From positions 107,763 through 171,762 of the forward strand of contig NZ_JXTE01000007.1 of assembly GCF_000972385.1 (NCBI RefSeq): a stretch of DNA of 64,000 nucleotides. Direction: 5' to 3'. The position numbers and the translations under genes are program-made. The stretch is from Streptomyces sp. WM6386 (GTDB lineage Bacteria > Actinomycetota > Actinomycetes > Streptomycetales > Streptomycetaceae). The notes under the pieces were generated by a model. It searched no databases. It saw only the letters and a program-made list of their open reading frames with translations, and was not told the DNA's origin. Positions within the stretch are counted from its first letter, which is position 1. Each line of letters starts with the position of its first letter. Shown here one piece after another: positions 9,960 through 18,968 of this stretch.

Positions 9960-10017
9960 TACTTTGTTAAGACATCATTTCACAATCAGGTCCGAATGTA
10001 AGTACAAAGTCTTGACA
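9954..10017. promoter_or_regulatory. Large inverted-repeat operator between the divergent inositol operons
   Basis: Arms 9954-9975 and 9996-10017 match at about 17 of 22 positions when one is reverse-complemented. The outermost 14 bases (TGTCAA-N-ACTTTGT) match at all but one position. Each arm contains the -35 box of one promoter, and the centre lies at 9985/9986. The half-site AGTCTTGACA resembles the motif I recall for the GntR-type IolR of Corynebacterium (KGWCHTRACA) at nine of ten positions. The likely ligand-responsive binder is the GntR protein at 16280. Identity of the binder is inference. Confidence 0.7.
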
Positions 10018-10040
10018 GGGTTGCCCTCCGGGTCCTACAT
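10012..10040 (+). promoter_or_regulatory. Rightward promoter of the iolC-B-D-mmsA operon
   Basis: TTGACA at 10012-10017, a 17-base spacer and CTACAT at 10035-10040. It mirrors the leftward promoter and its -35 box lies in the right arm of the operator. The predicted leader is about 35 bases, with GAGGAG at 10069-10074 eight bases before iolC. Confidence 0.75.
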
Positions 10041-10082
10041 CTGAGAGGCGACAGGCCCCCTGGGACTCGAGGAGCGTCACAC

Positions 10083-11045
10083 ATGGCCGATTCATCCCAG
10101 CCCTTCGACTTGATCACGATCGGCCGCATAGGAGTTGATCTTTACCCACTTCAGACCGGCGTGCCACTGGGCGATGTGCAGAAGTTCGGAAAGTTTCTGG
10201 GTGGTTCGGCGGCCAACGTTTCGGTCGCGGCCGCCCGGCTGGGCCGCTCCGCCGCCGTGATCACCCGCACCGGTGACGACCCCTTCGGCAGCTATCTCCA
10301 CACCGCGCTCAAGGAGTTCGGCGTCGACGACCGCTGGGTGACATCGGTGGCCGCGTACCCGACGCCGCTGACGTTCTGCGAGATCTTCCCGCCGGACGAC
10401 TTCCCGCTGTACTTCTACCGCCGGCCCAAGGCTCCCGACCTGGAGATCCACACGGATGAGCTGGACTACTTCGCGATCCGCTCGGCCCGGATCTTCTGGA
10501 TCACCGGCACCGGTCTGAGCGAGGAGCCCAGCCGCTCGGCCACGCTCGCCGCACTGAAGGCCCGCGCCAAGGCGGGTACCACCGTCTTCGACCTGGACTG
10601 GCGGCCGATGTTCTGGGGTGACCCGGAAGAGGCCCGGCCCTACTACGCGGAAGCCCTGCGCCACGCGACCGTGGCGGTCGGCAACCTCGACGAGTGCGAG
10701 ATCGCCACCGGAGTGCGCGAACCCCGCGCCTGCGCGGAGGCCCTGCTGGCGGCCGGAGTCGAACTGGCCGTCGTCAAGCAGGGCCCCAAGGGTGTGCTCG
10801 CGGTCCATCGCGACGGCACGACCGCCGAGGTCCCGCCGGTCCCCGTCGAGGTGGTCAACGGCCTCGGCGCGGGCGACGCGTTCGGCGGCTCGCTCTGCCA
10901 CGGTCTGCTGTCCGGCTGGGAGCTGGAGCGGATCATGCGGTACGCCAACGCGGCCGGCGCCCTCGTCGCCTCCCGTCTCGCCTGCTCCTCGGCGATGCCG
11001 ACGGCGGCCGAGGTCGAGAGCCTGCTGAACGGAGTTCCGTCTTGA
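10083..11045 (+). CDS. iolC: 5-dehydro-2-deoxygluconokinase (IolC), PfkB family
   Basis: 320 residues of the PfkB/ribokinase fold. The first signature is GGSAANVSVAAARLG around residues 39-53 and the second is GLGAGDAFGGSL around residues 259-270, with the catalytic Asp in GAGD. The segment DLYPLQTGVPLGDV near the N-terminus is typical of IolC. It phosphorylates 2-deoxy-5-keto-gluconate in the inositol pathway. First gene of the rightward operon directly behind the operator. The first 40 codons are noticeably less GC-rich than the rest. Confidence 0.88.
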   Translation: MADSSQPFDLITIGRIGVDLYPLQTGVPLGDVQKFGKFLGGSAANVSVAAARLGRSAAVITRTGDDPFGSYLHTALKEFGVDDRWVTSVAAYPTPLTFCEIFPPDDFPLYFYRRPKAPDLEIHTDELDYFAIRSARIFWITGTGLSEEPSRSATLAALKARAKAGTTVFDLDWRPMFWGDPEEARPYYAEALRHATVAVGNLDECEIATGVREPRACAEALLAAGVELAVVKQGPKGVLAVHRDGTTAEVPPVPVEVVNGLGAGDAFGGSLCHGLLSGWELERIMRYANAAGALVASRLACSSAMPTAAEVESLLNGVPS

Positions 11046-11917
11046 GCACCAGGATCCGCGACCTCGTCTCCCTCAGGGCCCGGCATCCGGAGGCGATCGC
11101 CGAGGCGGCCGCCCGCCGCGTGCGGCGCCCACTGCTGGGCGACAGCGGCCGGCTGATGATCGTGGCCGCCGACCACCCGGCCCGTGGCGCCCTCGGCGTC
11201 GGCGACCGCAGGCTCGCCATGGCCGACCGCGCCGACCTGCTGGAACGCCTCTGTGTCGCGCTGTCGCGCCCTGGCGTGGACGGGGTGCTGGCCACCGCGG
11301 ACATCCTGGAGGACCTCCTCCTGCTCGGCGTGCTGGAGAACAAGGTCGTCATGGGCTCGATGAACCGCGGCGGCCTCGCGGGCGCCGCCTTCGAGCTGGA
11401 CGACCGCTTCACCGGCCACCGCGCCCAGGACCTCGCCCGGCTCCGCTTCGACGCGGGCAAGCTGCTGCTGCGCATCGACTACGACGACCCGGGCTCGCTG
11501 ACCACGTTGGAGTCGACGGCCCGCGCGATCGACGACATGGCGTCCCACCGGCTCCCCCTGTTCGTGGAACCGTTCATCTCCCGGCGGCTCGACGGCAGGG
11601 TCGTCAACGACCTCTCCCCCGAGGCCGTCACCAGGTCGATCGCCATCGCCTCGGGCCTCGGCGGCACCTCCGCGTACACCTGGCTGAAGCTGCCCGTGAC
11701 CCACGACCCCGACGACATGGCGGAGGTCCTGGAGACCTCCACCCTGCCCGCGGTGCTGCTGGGCGGCGAGGTCGACGACCAGGAGGCCGCCTACGAGCGC
11801 TGGCGCAAGGCCCTCAGGCTGCCGACGGTCCAGGGCATGGTCGTGGGCCGGTCCCTGCTCTACCCGGCCGAGGGCAGCGTGGAGACGGCGGTCGACACGG
11901 CCGTCGGGCTGCTGTGA
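11042..11917 (+). CDS. Cgl0159-type (beta/alpha)8 protein, probable IolJ-like aldolase
   Basis: 291 residues. The TTG start at 11042 overlaps the iolC stop (TTGA) and has GGAG about eight bases upstream, so a longer reading frame upstream is not used. The sequence resembles the class I aldolase-like barrel (DeoC/LacD group) found next to iolC in actinobacteria. Segments such as MIVAADHPARGALG and GKLLLRIDYDD recall aldolase strands with the Schiff-base lysine region. By position it would cleave the IolC product to dihydroxyacetone phosphate and malonate semialdehyde, the step done by IolJ in Bacillus. That function is inference. Confidence 0.75.
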   Translation: MSTRIRDLVSLRARHPEAIAEAAARRVRRPLLGDSGRLMIVAADHPARGALGVGDRRLAMADRADLLERLCVALSRPGVDGVLATADILEDLLLLGVLENKVVMGSMNRGGLAGAAFELDDRFTGHRAQDLARLRFDAGKLLLRIDYDDPGSLTTLESTARAIDDMASHRLPLFVEPFISRRLDGRVVNDLSPEAVTRSIAIASGLGGTSAYTWLKLPVTHDPDDMAEVLETSTLPAVLLGGEVDDQEAAYERWRKALRLPTVQGMVVGRSLLYPAEGSVETAVDTAVGLL

Positions 11918-11948
11918 CACGAGAGGTACGGAAGGCACGGAGGCACCG

Positions 11949-12854
11949 ATGACGTATCACCTCCCCGCGGGAAAGGCCCTCGGCGGCCCCTACCTGGTCG
12001 ACGTGTCCCCCGAGTCGGCCGGCTGGGGCTACTCCGCTCTGCGCGTCCTGGAGCTGCCACCGGGCGGCACCCACACCTTCGACACCGGCGAGAGCGAGTG
12101 GATCGTCCTCCCCCTGGCGGGCGGCTGCACGGTGACCACGGCCGACGAGTTCGGCGGTGACACGTTCCCGCTCCACGGCCGCGAGAGCGTGTTCACGGGC
12201 GTCAGCGACTTCGCGTATGTCCCACGCGATTCCCGTACGACGGTCTCGACGGCCGGCGGCGGACGGTTCGCCCTCACCGGCGCACGCTGCACGAGGCGGC
12301 TGCCCGCCCGCTACGGACCGGCGTCCGACGTCCCGGTGGAGCTGCGCGGCACCGGGAACTGCTCCCGGCAGGTCAACAACTTCGGTGCGGCCGCCCGCGC
12401 CGGAGACGCTGATGGACAGGGTTTCGAGTGCGACAAGCTCATCGCCGTCGAGGTGATCACCCCCGGCGGCAACTGGTCCTCCTTCCCGCCGCACAAGCAC
12501 GACGAACATCGCCCGGGTGAGGAGTCGGTGCTCGAAGAGATCTACTACTTCGAGATCGACGGCCCGGGCGGCTGCGGCTACCAACGCGTTTCACCGTCCG
12601 GCCGGGGCCGCAACACCGACGTGCTGGCCGAAGTGCGGGGCGGTGACGTCGTGTTGATCCCGGACGGCTGGCACGGGCCCTCCATGGCCGTGCCCGGTCA
12701 CCACATGTACTACCTCAACGTCATGGCGGGCCCCGAGGCCGAGCGCGGCTGGCTGATCTGCGACCACCCGGATCACGCCGGCATCCGCGACACCTGGCCC
12801 GACCAGCCGGTCGACCCCCGACTCCCCCTCTACACGGCACCGGAGAAGTCCTGA
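11949..12854 (+). CDS. iolB: 5-deoxy-glucuronate isomerase (IolB)
   Basis: 301 residues, full length for the IolB bicupin family. Diagnostic segments are SFPPHKHDEH-like metal-ligand residues (around residues 178-184) and EEIYYFEIDGPGGCGYQRV, followed by GWHGPSMAVPGHHMYYLNVMAG near the C-terminus (given in part). It converts 5-deoxyglucuronate to 2-deoxy-5-keto-gluconate. AGGTACGGAAGG precedes the start. The stop overlaps the iolD start as TGATG. Confidence 0.9.
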   Translation: MTYHLPAGKALGGPYLVDVSPESAGWGYSALRVLELPPGGTHTFDTGESEWIVLPLAGGCTVTTADEFGGDTFPLHGRESVFTGVSDFAYVPRDSRTTVSTAGGGRFALTGARCTRRLPARYGPASDVPVELRGTGNCSRQVNNFGAAARAGDADGQGFECDKLIAVEVITPGGNWSSFPPHKHDEHRPGEESVLEEIYYFEIDGPGGCGYQRVSPSGRGRNTDVLAEVRGGDVVLIPDGWHGPSMAVPGHHMYYLNVMAGPEAERGWLICDHPDHAGIRDTWPDQPVDPRLPLYTAPEKS

Positions 12855-14731
12855 TGAGCACGCCCACCCGCCGCCTGACCGTCGCCCAAGCCCTGGTGCG
12901 GTTCCTGTCCGTCCAGTACACCGAGCGGGACGGGGTGCGGCACCGGCTGATCGCCGGGACCTGGGGCATCTTCGGCCACGGCAACGTGGCGGGCCTCGGT
13001 CAGGCGCTGCTGGAGGCCGGCGAGGGGGTGATGCCGTTCCACCAGGGCCGCAACGAGCAGTCCATGGTGCACGCGGCCGTCGGTCACGCCCGCCACCTCG
13101 ACCGGCTCTCCGCGCAGGCCGTGACGACGTCCATCGGCCCGGGCGCGACGAACCTGGTCACCGGCGCCGCCCTGGCGACGATCAACCGCATCCCGGTCCT
13201 GCTCCTGCCCGGCGACTACTTCGCCACCCGCACCGCCGACCCGCTCCTCCAGCAGCTCGAACACCCGACGGAGGCGGACGTGTCGGTCAACGACACCCTG
13301 CGCCCGGTCTCCCGGTACTTCGACCGCGTCACCCGCCCCGAAGCCCTGATCCCCTCGGCCCTGAACGCCATGCGAATCCTCGCCGACCCCGCCGAGACCG
13401 GCGCCGTCACCCTCGCCCTCCCCCAGGACGTCCAGGCGGAGGCCTACGACTGGCCGGAGGAGTTCTTCGCCGAGCGCGTGTGGCGCGTACGGCGTCCCGC
13501 TCCCGATCCCGTCGAGCTGGCCGAGGCGGTACGTGCCGTACGGTCCGCCTCCCGCCCCCTGATCGTCGCGGGCGGCGGCATCCACCACAGCAAGGCGGAA
13601 GAGGCCCTCAAGACCCTCGTGGACGCCACCGGTGTCCCGGTCGCGTCCACGCAGGCCGGCAAGGGCTCCCTGCGTCACGATCACCCCGCCGACCTCGGCG
13701 GCATCGGCCACACCGGCACGGCCGTCAGCGACGAACTCGCCCGCACCGCGGACCTGGTGATCGGGGTGGGGACGAGGTACACGGACTTCACCACCGCCTC
13801 GGGCACGCTCTTCCTCAACCCCGACGTCCGGTTCCTCAACCTCAACATCACCGGCTTCGACGCCCACAAGCTCGCGGCACGGACACTCGTGTGCGACGCC
13901 CGGGCAGGACTCACGGCGTTGACGGAGGCACTGTCCGGGCACCGTGTGAACTCGGCTTACGAGTCCCAGTACCGCACCGGCAAGGAACGCTGGGAGCAGG
14001 TGGTCGACGCGGCTTTCGACGCCGCCGACGAGAACGCCGTCCCGACCCAGACCCAGCTCCTCGGCGCCCTCGACGCGGTCGTCGGCGACGAGGACGTGGT
14101 GATCAACGCGGCGGGCTCACTCCCCGGCGACCTGCACAAACTCTGGCGGGCCCGCAGCCCCCGCCAGTACCACCTGGAGTACGGCTACTCCTGCATGGGC
14201 TACGAGATCCCGGCCGCGATCGGCGTCCAGCAGGCGAGCCCCGGCACACCCGTGTGGGCGCTGGTCGGTGACGGCACCTATCTGATGATGCCGACCGAGA
14301 TCGTCACGGCCGTCCAGGAGGGCCTGCCGATCAACCTTGTCCTCATCCAGAACCACGGCTACGCCTCCATCGGCGGCCTCTCCGAGACGGTCGGCGCCGA
14401 GCGCTTCGGCACCGCCTACCGCTACCGGGCCGCCGACGGCACCTTCTCCGGCGCCCCGCTCCCCGTCGACCTCGCCGCCAACGCCGCCAGCCTCGGCATG
14501 GATGTGCTGCGCGCCAAGACGGTGCGCGAGCTGCGGGAGGCACTGAACGCGGCCCGCGCCTCGGACCGGCCGACCTGTGTGTACGTCGAGACCGACACCG
14601 CCAACCCGGCCGCTCCCCCGACCGAGGCCTGGTGGGACGTGCCGGTCGCCGAGGTCGCCGCCCGCGAGTCGGCCGTACGGGCCCGCGGGGAGTACGACCG
14701 CCAGGTCGCCGACCGCCGCCGCCACCTCTGA
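12854..14731 (+). CDS. iolD: 3D-(3,5/4)-trihydroxycyclohexane-1,2-dione hydrolase (IolD)
   Basis: 625 residues, thiamin-diphosphate enzyme of the acetolactate synthase superfamily. The N-terminal pyrimidine-binding domain carries GRNEQSMVHAAVG with the activating Glu near residue 63. The central domain follows (GRPLIVAGGGIHHSKA-like), and the C-terminal domain contains GDGTYLMMPTEI near residue 472, the start of the cofactor motif. It ring-opens the diketone made by IolE. Translationally coupled to iolB. The length matches known IolD proteins. Confidence 0.92.
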   Translation: MSTPTRRLTVAQALVRFLSVQYTERDGVRHRLIAGTWGIFGHGNVAGLGQALLEAGEGVMPFHQGRNEQSMVHAAVGHARHLDRLSAQAVTTSIGPGATNLVTGAALATINRIPVLLLPGDYFATRTADPLLQQLEHPTEADVSVNDTLRPVSRYFDRVTRPEALIPSALNAMRILADPAETGAVTLALPQDVQAEAYDWPEEFFAERVWRVRRPAPDPVELAEAVRAVRSASRPLIVAGGGIHHSKAEEALKTLVDATGVPVASTQAGKGSLRHDHPADLGGIGHTGTAVSDELARTADLVIGVGTRYTDFTTASGTLFLNPDVRFLNLNITGFDAHKLAARTLVCDARAGLTALTEALSGHRVNSAYESQYRTGKERWEQVVDAAFDAADENAVPTQTQLLGALDAVVGDEDVVINAAGSLPGDLHKLWRARSPRQYHLEYGYSCMGYEIPAAIGVQQASPGTPVWALVGDGTYLMMPTEIVTAVQEGLPINLVLIQNHGYASIGGLSETVGAERFGTAYRYRAADGTFSGAPLPVDLAANAASLGMDVLRAKTVRELREALNAARASDRPTCVYVETDTANPAAPPTEAWWDVPVAEVAARESAVRARGEYDRQVADRRRHL

Positions 14732-14758
14732 ACCACCGCTCATGAAAGGCCCCGCACC

Positions 14759-16252
14759 ATGAAGACCCTCACCCACTGGATCGACGGCAAGCCCGTCGAA
14801 GGCCTCTCCGGCCGCCACGGCGCCATCTACAACCCGGCGACCGGCGCACAGGAGAAGCAGGTCGCGTTCGCGACGGTCGACGAGGTGGACGCCGCCGTGG
14901 CCTCCGCCAAGGCCGCGTTCGAGAACTGGGGCACATCCTCGCTGGCCCGGCGCACGGCGGTCCTCTTCAAGTACCGCGAGCTCCTGGACGCCCACCGCGA
15001 CGAGATCGCCGCGCTGATCACCGCCGAGCACGGCAAGGTGCACAGCGACGCGCTCGGCGAGGTGGCGCGCGGCATGGAGATCGTGGAGCTGGCCTGCGGG
15101 ATCAGCGTGCAGCTGAAGGGCGAGCTGTCGACGCAGGTCTCGACCCGGGTCGACGTCGCCTCGATCCGGCAGCCGCTGGGCGTGGTCGCGGGCATCACTC
15201 CGTTCAACTTCCCGGCCATGGTGCCGATGTGGATGTTCCCGCTCGCCATCGCCTGCGGGAACACCTTCGTGCTCAAGCCCAGCGAGAAGGACCCGTCGGC
15301 CTCCTTCCGGCTGGCCGAACTCGCCTCCGAGGCGGGTCTGCCGGACGGTGTCCTGAACATCGTGCAGGGCGACAAGGTGGCCGTCGACCGTCTCCTGGAG
15401 CACCCCGACATCGAGGCGGTCTCCTTCGTCGGCTCGACACCGATCGCCAAGTACATCCAGCTCAAGGGGGTCGAGCACGGCAAGCGTGTGCAGGCCCTCG
15501 GCGGCGCCAAGAACCACATGCTGGTGCTGCCCGACGCCGACCTGGACTTCGCCGCCGACCAGGCGATCAACGCGGCCTACGGCTCGGCGGGCGAGCGCTG
15601 CATGGCCGTGTCGGTGGTCGTGGCGGTCGGCGACACGGGTGACGAACTGGTCGGCAAGATCGCCGAGCGGGCAAGGAACCTGACGATCGGCCCCGGCGAC
15701 GACCCGTCGTCCGAGATGGGTCCGCTGATCACGCGCGAGCACCGCGACAAGGTGGCGTCCTACGTGACGTCGGCCGCCGAGCAGGGCGCGGTGGTCGTCG
15801 TCGACGGCACCGGACACTGCGTCGAGGGCCACGAGGACGGCTTCTTCCTCGGCGTCTCGCTGCTGGACAAGGTGCCGCTGACGGCGGACGCCTACCGGGA
15901 CGAGATCTTCGGTCCCGTCCTGGTCGTGGTGCGAGCCGAGTCGTACGACGAGGCCATCAAGCTGATCAACGACTCCCGTTGGGGCAACGGCACCGCGATC
16001 TTCACCCGGGACGGCGGCGCCGCCCGCCGCTTCCAGCTGGAGGTCAAGGCGGGCATGGTCGGCGTGAACGTGCCGATCCCGGTCCCGGTCGGCTACCACT
16101 CCTTCGGCGGCTGGAAGGACTCCCTCTTCGGCGATCTGCACGTCTACGGCAATGACGGAGTCGCCTTCTACACCCAGGGGAAGGTGATCACCACGCGCTG
16201 GCCGGACCCGGCCGACGCGGGCATCAACCTCGGGTTCCCCAGCCACTCCTGA
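14759..16252 (+). CDS. mmsA: CoA-acylating methylmalonate-semialdehyde dehydrogenase (MmsA/IolA)
   Basis: 497 residues of the aldehyde dehydrogenase family. ITPFNFPAMVPMWMFP around residue 145 and GSAGERCMAVS with the catalytic Cys281 are the MmsA/IolA hallmarks. It converts malonate semialdehyde (inositol route) or methylmalonate semialdehyde (valine route) to acetyl- or propionyl-CoA with NAD and CoA. It closes the catabolic operon, 27 bases after iolD, and has a GAAAGG ribosome site. Confidence 0.92.
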   Translation: MKTLTHWIDGKPVEGLSGRHGAIYNPATGAQEKQVAFATVDEVDAAVASAKAAFENWGTSSLARRTAVLFKYRELLDAHRDEIAALITAEHGKVHSDALGEVARGMEIVELACGISVQLKGELSTQVSTRVDVASIRQPLGVVAGITPFNFPAMVPMWMFPLAIACGNTFVLKPSEKDPSASFRLAELASEAGLPDGVLNIVQGDKVAVDRLLEHPDIEAVSFVGSTPIAKYIQLKGVEHGKRVQALGGAKNHMLVLPDADLDFAADQAINAAYGSAGERCMAVSVVVAVGDTGDELVGKIAERARNLTIGPGDDPSSEMGPLITREHRDKVASYVTSAAEQGAVVVVDGTGHCVEGHEDGFFLGVSLLDKVPLTADAYRDEIFGPVLVVVRAESYDEAIKLINDSRWGNGTAIFTRDGGAARRFQLEVKAGMVGVNVPIPVPVGYHSFGGWKDSLFGDLHVYGNDGVAFYTQGKVITTRWPDPADAGINLGFPSHS

Positions 16253-16279
16253 CGTTTCCTCAGAAGGGAGGGACGTTCC

Positions 16280-17065
16280 ATGGCGAAGACCGGCGGCTCC
16301 TCACGTGCCGCTACCGCCCCCGCACTCGATTCCCTGGACTTCGCCCTGGACCGGGGCAGTCCGGTGCCGCTCTACTACCAGCTCGCCCAGCAGCTGGAGG
16401 CGGCGATCGAGCACGGGGTCCTCGCCCCGGGAAACCTCCTGGGCAACGAGATAGACCTGTCCGTACGCCTCGGTCTGTCCCGGCCGACGGTCCGGCAGGC
16501 GATCCAGTCCCTCGTCGACAAGGGGCTGCTGGTCCGGCGGCGCGGGGTGGGCACGCAGGTGGTGCACAGCCAGGTCAAGCGCGGCCTCGAACTGAGCAGC
16601 CTCTACGACGACTTGGAGGCCGCCGGACAGGGGCCGACCACGGTCGTGGTGCGCAACGAGCACACCCCGGCGTCCGCCGACGTGGCCGCCGCGCTCGGTG
16701 TCGCGGAGGGCAGCGACGTCGTCGTCCTGGAGCGGCTGCGCGCCACACACGGCCAGCCGGTCGCGATCCTGTGCAACTACCTGCCCGCGACACTCCTCGA
16801 ACTCGACTCCGCCCGGCTGGAGTCGACGGGCCTGTACCGGCTGATGCGCTCGGCGGGCATCACCCTGCACAGTGCCCGCCAGACCATAGGGGCCCGCTGC
16901 GCCACCGCCGAGGAGGCGGCACGCCTGGACGAGAAGACCGGGGCCGCGCTGCTGACGATGCAGCGCACGGCCTACGACGACACGGGCCGGCCGGTCGAGT
17001 ACGGGACGCACATCTACCGTGCGTCCCGGTACGCGTTCGACTTCCAGCTGCTGGTCAGGTCTTGA
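16280..17065 (+). CDS. GntR/HutC family transcriptional regulator, likely inositol repressor
   Basis: 261 residues. A winged-helix DNA-binding domain (about residues 25-95, including NEIDLSVRLGLSRPTVRQAIQ) is followed by a UTRA ligand-binding domain (about 110-255). GGGAGGGA precedes the ATG. It lies 27 bases after mmsA and so is probably co-transcribed with the pathway. By position and by the operator at 9954-10017 it is the best candidate for the repressor, sensing an inositol intermediate. The name iolR is not assigned because binding is unproven. Its 3' end overlaps the convergent DUF427 gene by 11 bases. Confidence 0.85.
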   Translation: MAKTGGSSRAATAPALDSLDFALDRGSPVPLYYQLAQQLEAAIEHGVLAPGNLLGNEIDLSVRLGLSRPTVRQAIQSLVDKGLLVRRRGVGTQVVHSQVKRGLELSSLYDDLEAAGQGPTTVVVRNEHTPASADVAAALGVAEGSDVVVLERLRATHGQPVAILCNYLPATLLELDSARLESTGLYRLMRSAGITLHSARQTIGARCATAEEAARLDEKTGAALLTMQRTAYDDTGRPVEYGTHIYRASRYAFDFQLLVRS

Positions 17066-17858
17066 GGCTCGCGGTGAACGGAGTGACCGGCCGCTCCTTG
17101 CGTTCGCCGTCCACGGTGATGTCGACGGCCTCGTTGTAGAAGGCGAGGAGTCCCTTGACCGGGACCACCGCGGGCAGCGGCTCCGGGTAACTCCACAGGA
17201 TGTTGCGGGGGATGTCGCCCTCGCCGCGCCAGCTCCAGTACTCGGCCGTGCCCTTGTACGGGCAGCCGGTGCGGTGGTCGGTCGGGGTGAACAGGTCGAG
17301 GCGGATGTCCTCGCGGGGGATGTAGTACCGCGTGGGCAGCGAGGTCTCGAAGAGCAGTACCGGTCGCCGGCTGTCGGCGACGACGGTGCCGGCGACCTCG
17401 ACCACGACATGGCGGCTGCTGGGCAGGGCGTCCACCCGTTTGTGCGGGTCACGGGGATGGATGAAGATCTCTTCCTCCTCCTCGTACCAGTGGTCCAGGC
17501 CGCTGTCCCAGTGCCGGAACCACTCGAAGGCGATGTGCCCGGCGAGGTCGTCGGCCGGGAAGGTCCACGCCGCGTTCTCCACGAGCTCCCCGTCGATTTC
17601 GAGGTCGTAGAAGGTCTGCGATCCGGTGTGGGCGCCGGTGCGCGGGTTCTTCGCCGGGCGGAGGAGGTCCGTGCGGACCTCCTCGCGGGGGAACGCGTAA
17701 CACGGGACGGGCACGCCGGGCTCCCAGACGAGGACCGGGTGGCGGCTGTCGACGACGGCGACGTCGCGTTTGCAGCCGCGCACCCAGCGTTCACCGGGCT
17801 CCCAGAGCAGGCCTTCCGGCGTGGAGCGGATCGTCTTCGCGAACGGATGTGAGGTCAT
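17055..17858 (-). CDS. DUF427 domain protein (two copies)
   Basis: 267 residues made of two DUF427 modules. Each has a VVVDSRHPVLVWE/VADSRRPVLLFE-type strand followed by a Tyr-(F/I)-PRE(E/D) segment (CYAFPREEV and YYIPREDI) and, later, a W-S-Y/W motif. The family is of unknown function; it is a small beta-rich fold common in actinobacteria. AAGGAG eight bases before the ATG at 17858 decides the start over a GTG three codons upstream. Nothing nearby suggests a pathway. Confidence 0.8.
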   Translation of the reverse strand: MTSHPFAKTIRSTPEGLLWEPGERWVRGCKRDVAVVDSRHPVLVWEPGVPVPCYAFPREEVRTDLLRPAKNPRTGAHTGSQTFYDLEIDGELVENAAWTFPADDLAGHIAFEWFRHWDSGLDHWYEEEEEIFIHPRDPHKRVDALPSSRHVVVEVAGTVVADSRRPVLLFETSLPTRYYIPREDIRLDLFTPTDHRTGCPYKGTAEYWSWRGEGDIPRNILWSYPEPLPAVVPVKGLLAFYNEAVDITVDGERKERPVTPFTASLKT

Positions 17859-17888
17859 GGCCGGCACTCCTTCGGCTCCCTCACGAGC

Positions 17889-18909
17889 CTAGTGCGCCCC
17901 GTCCAGCCGGGCCCGCTGCTCCTCGGTCAGGTCCAGGTCGATCGCGGCCAGGTTCTCCTCCAGCTGAGCCACCGAGGACACTCCGGCCAGCGGGAGGAAC
18001 GGCAGTGCGCCGCCGATCTGCCAGGCCAGGACGACCTGGTTGACGGTCGCACCGGTCTCGCGGGCCACGTCGCGCAGGACCTTCAGGCGGGCCGCGGTGC
18101 CCGGGTGATCGAAGTCGGCGGGGAGCCGGTCCGGGTGCGTGTAGGCGCCCTTGAGCAGGGGCGAGTAGGCGACCAGGGTCACGCCGGGCTCCTCGCGCAG
18201 ATAGCCGAGGAGGTCGGGTCCCGCGTGGCCGAGGCTGCCGTCGGGGAAGAGGTCGTCGGGGACGTCGTAGCGGGGGCGGAGGTGGCTGTGGGCGTACTGG
18301 AACACCTCGTAGCCGGGCAGCCCGGCCGCGGCGGCGATCGACCGGGCGCGCTCGACCCGCCACACGGCGTGGTTGCTGACGCCGAGGAGGCCGACCGTGC
18401 CCTCGGCGACCAGTTCGGCGAAGCCCTCGACGGTCTCCCGCAGGGGCACCGCGTGGTCCTCGACATGGGCGTAGAGCAGATCCAGCTTGTCCACGCCGAG
18501 CCTCCCCCACGCTCGACTACGCTCGCGCGGGCGGTGCCCCCATCCGGCTTCGCTCGGCGGCCTCGCGGATCACCTTCGCGGACAGGCCCTCCGCGTTGTC
18601 GACATAGCTGGTGCCGGGGGCGAGCGGGCGGGCGCCGAGCTTGGTGGCGATCACGATCTCGCCGCCGATGCCGCGGCTGCGCCGCCAGCGCCCGAGAAGC
18701 TCCTCGCTCTGGCCGCCCTGGCCGCCGTCGGTCCAGAAGGCGTAGTTGTCGGAGGTGTCGATGAAGTTTCCGCCGGCCTCGACATAGCGGTCGAGCACGG
18801 CGAAGGCGGTCTCCTCGTCGGTGCGCGAGCCGAACAGCATCGCGCCGAGGCCGAGCACACTGACCTCGCGGCGGGTCTTGGGGTCGGTGCCGATGGTGCG
18901 GTACTTCAT
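17889..18909 (-). pseudogene. Aldo/keto reductase gene disrupted by a 40-bp repeat
   Basis: Two frames together encode one aldo/keto reductase. Residues from MKYRTIG (start 18909, after GGGAGGG) to IREAAERSR carry the N-terminal half with the D..NYAFW active-site region. A second frame from RLGVDKLDLLYAH onward carries the C-terminal half to the stop at 17889. Between them, 18504-18543 is a 40-base GC-rich repeat that brings an in-frame TAG and a +1 shift. Removing it restores a protein of about 326 residues, the normal length. The C-terminal half could be translated from a GTG at 18494 but would lack the active site. Confidence 0.8.
18504..18543. repeat. Small GC-rich interspersed repeat inserted in the reductase gene
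   Basis: Forty bases running from CCCCCACGCTCG to GGTGCCCCCAT on the plus strand, with imperfect inverted C-rich and G-rich ends. The pattern (CCCCCACGCTCG...CGCTCGCGCGG...CCCCCAT) matches a short interspersed repeat I recall as common in Streptomyces genomes. Its boundaries are set by where the reductase homology resumes on each side. Confidence 0.7.
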
Positions 18910-18919
18910 GGGATATCCC

Positions 18920-18958
18920 TCCCGTTCACGCATCCGCATTCGGGGTGCGCGAACGGGA
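18920..18958. repeat. Inverted repeat upstream of the broken reductase
   Basis: Arms 18920-18935 and 18943-18958 pair at 14 of 16 positions (TCCCGTTC...GAACGGGA) around a seven-base loop. It lies in the leader of the reductase gene and includes its ribosome binding site, so it could hide the site in the mRNA or serve as a protein site. Confidence 0.6.
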
Positions 18959-18968
18959 GTCTGCATCT

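Noticed and set aside
14117-16246. A 709-codon open frame opposite iolD and mmsA
   Set aside because: Low-complexity His/Arg/Val-rich translation, antisense to two clearly conserved genes; third-position GC bias favours the plus strand.
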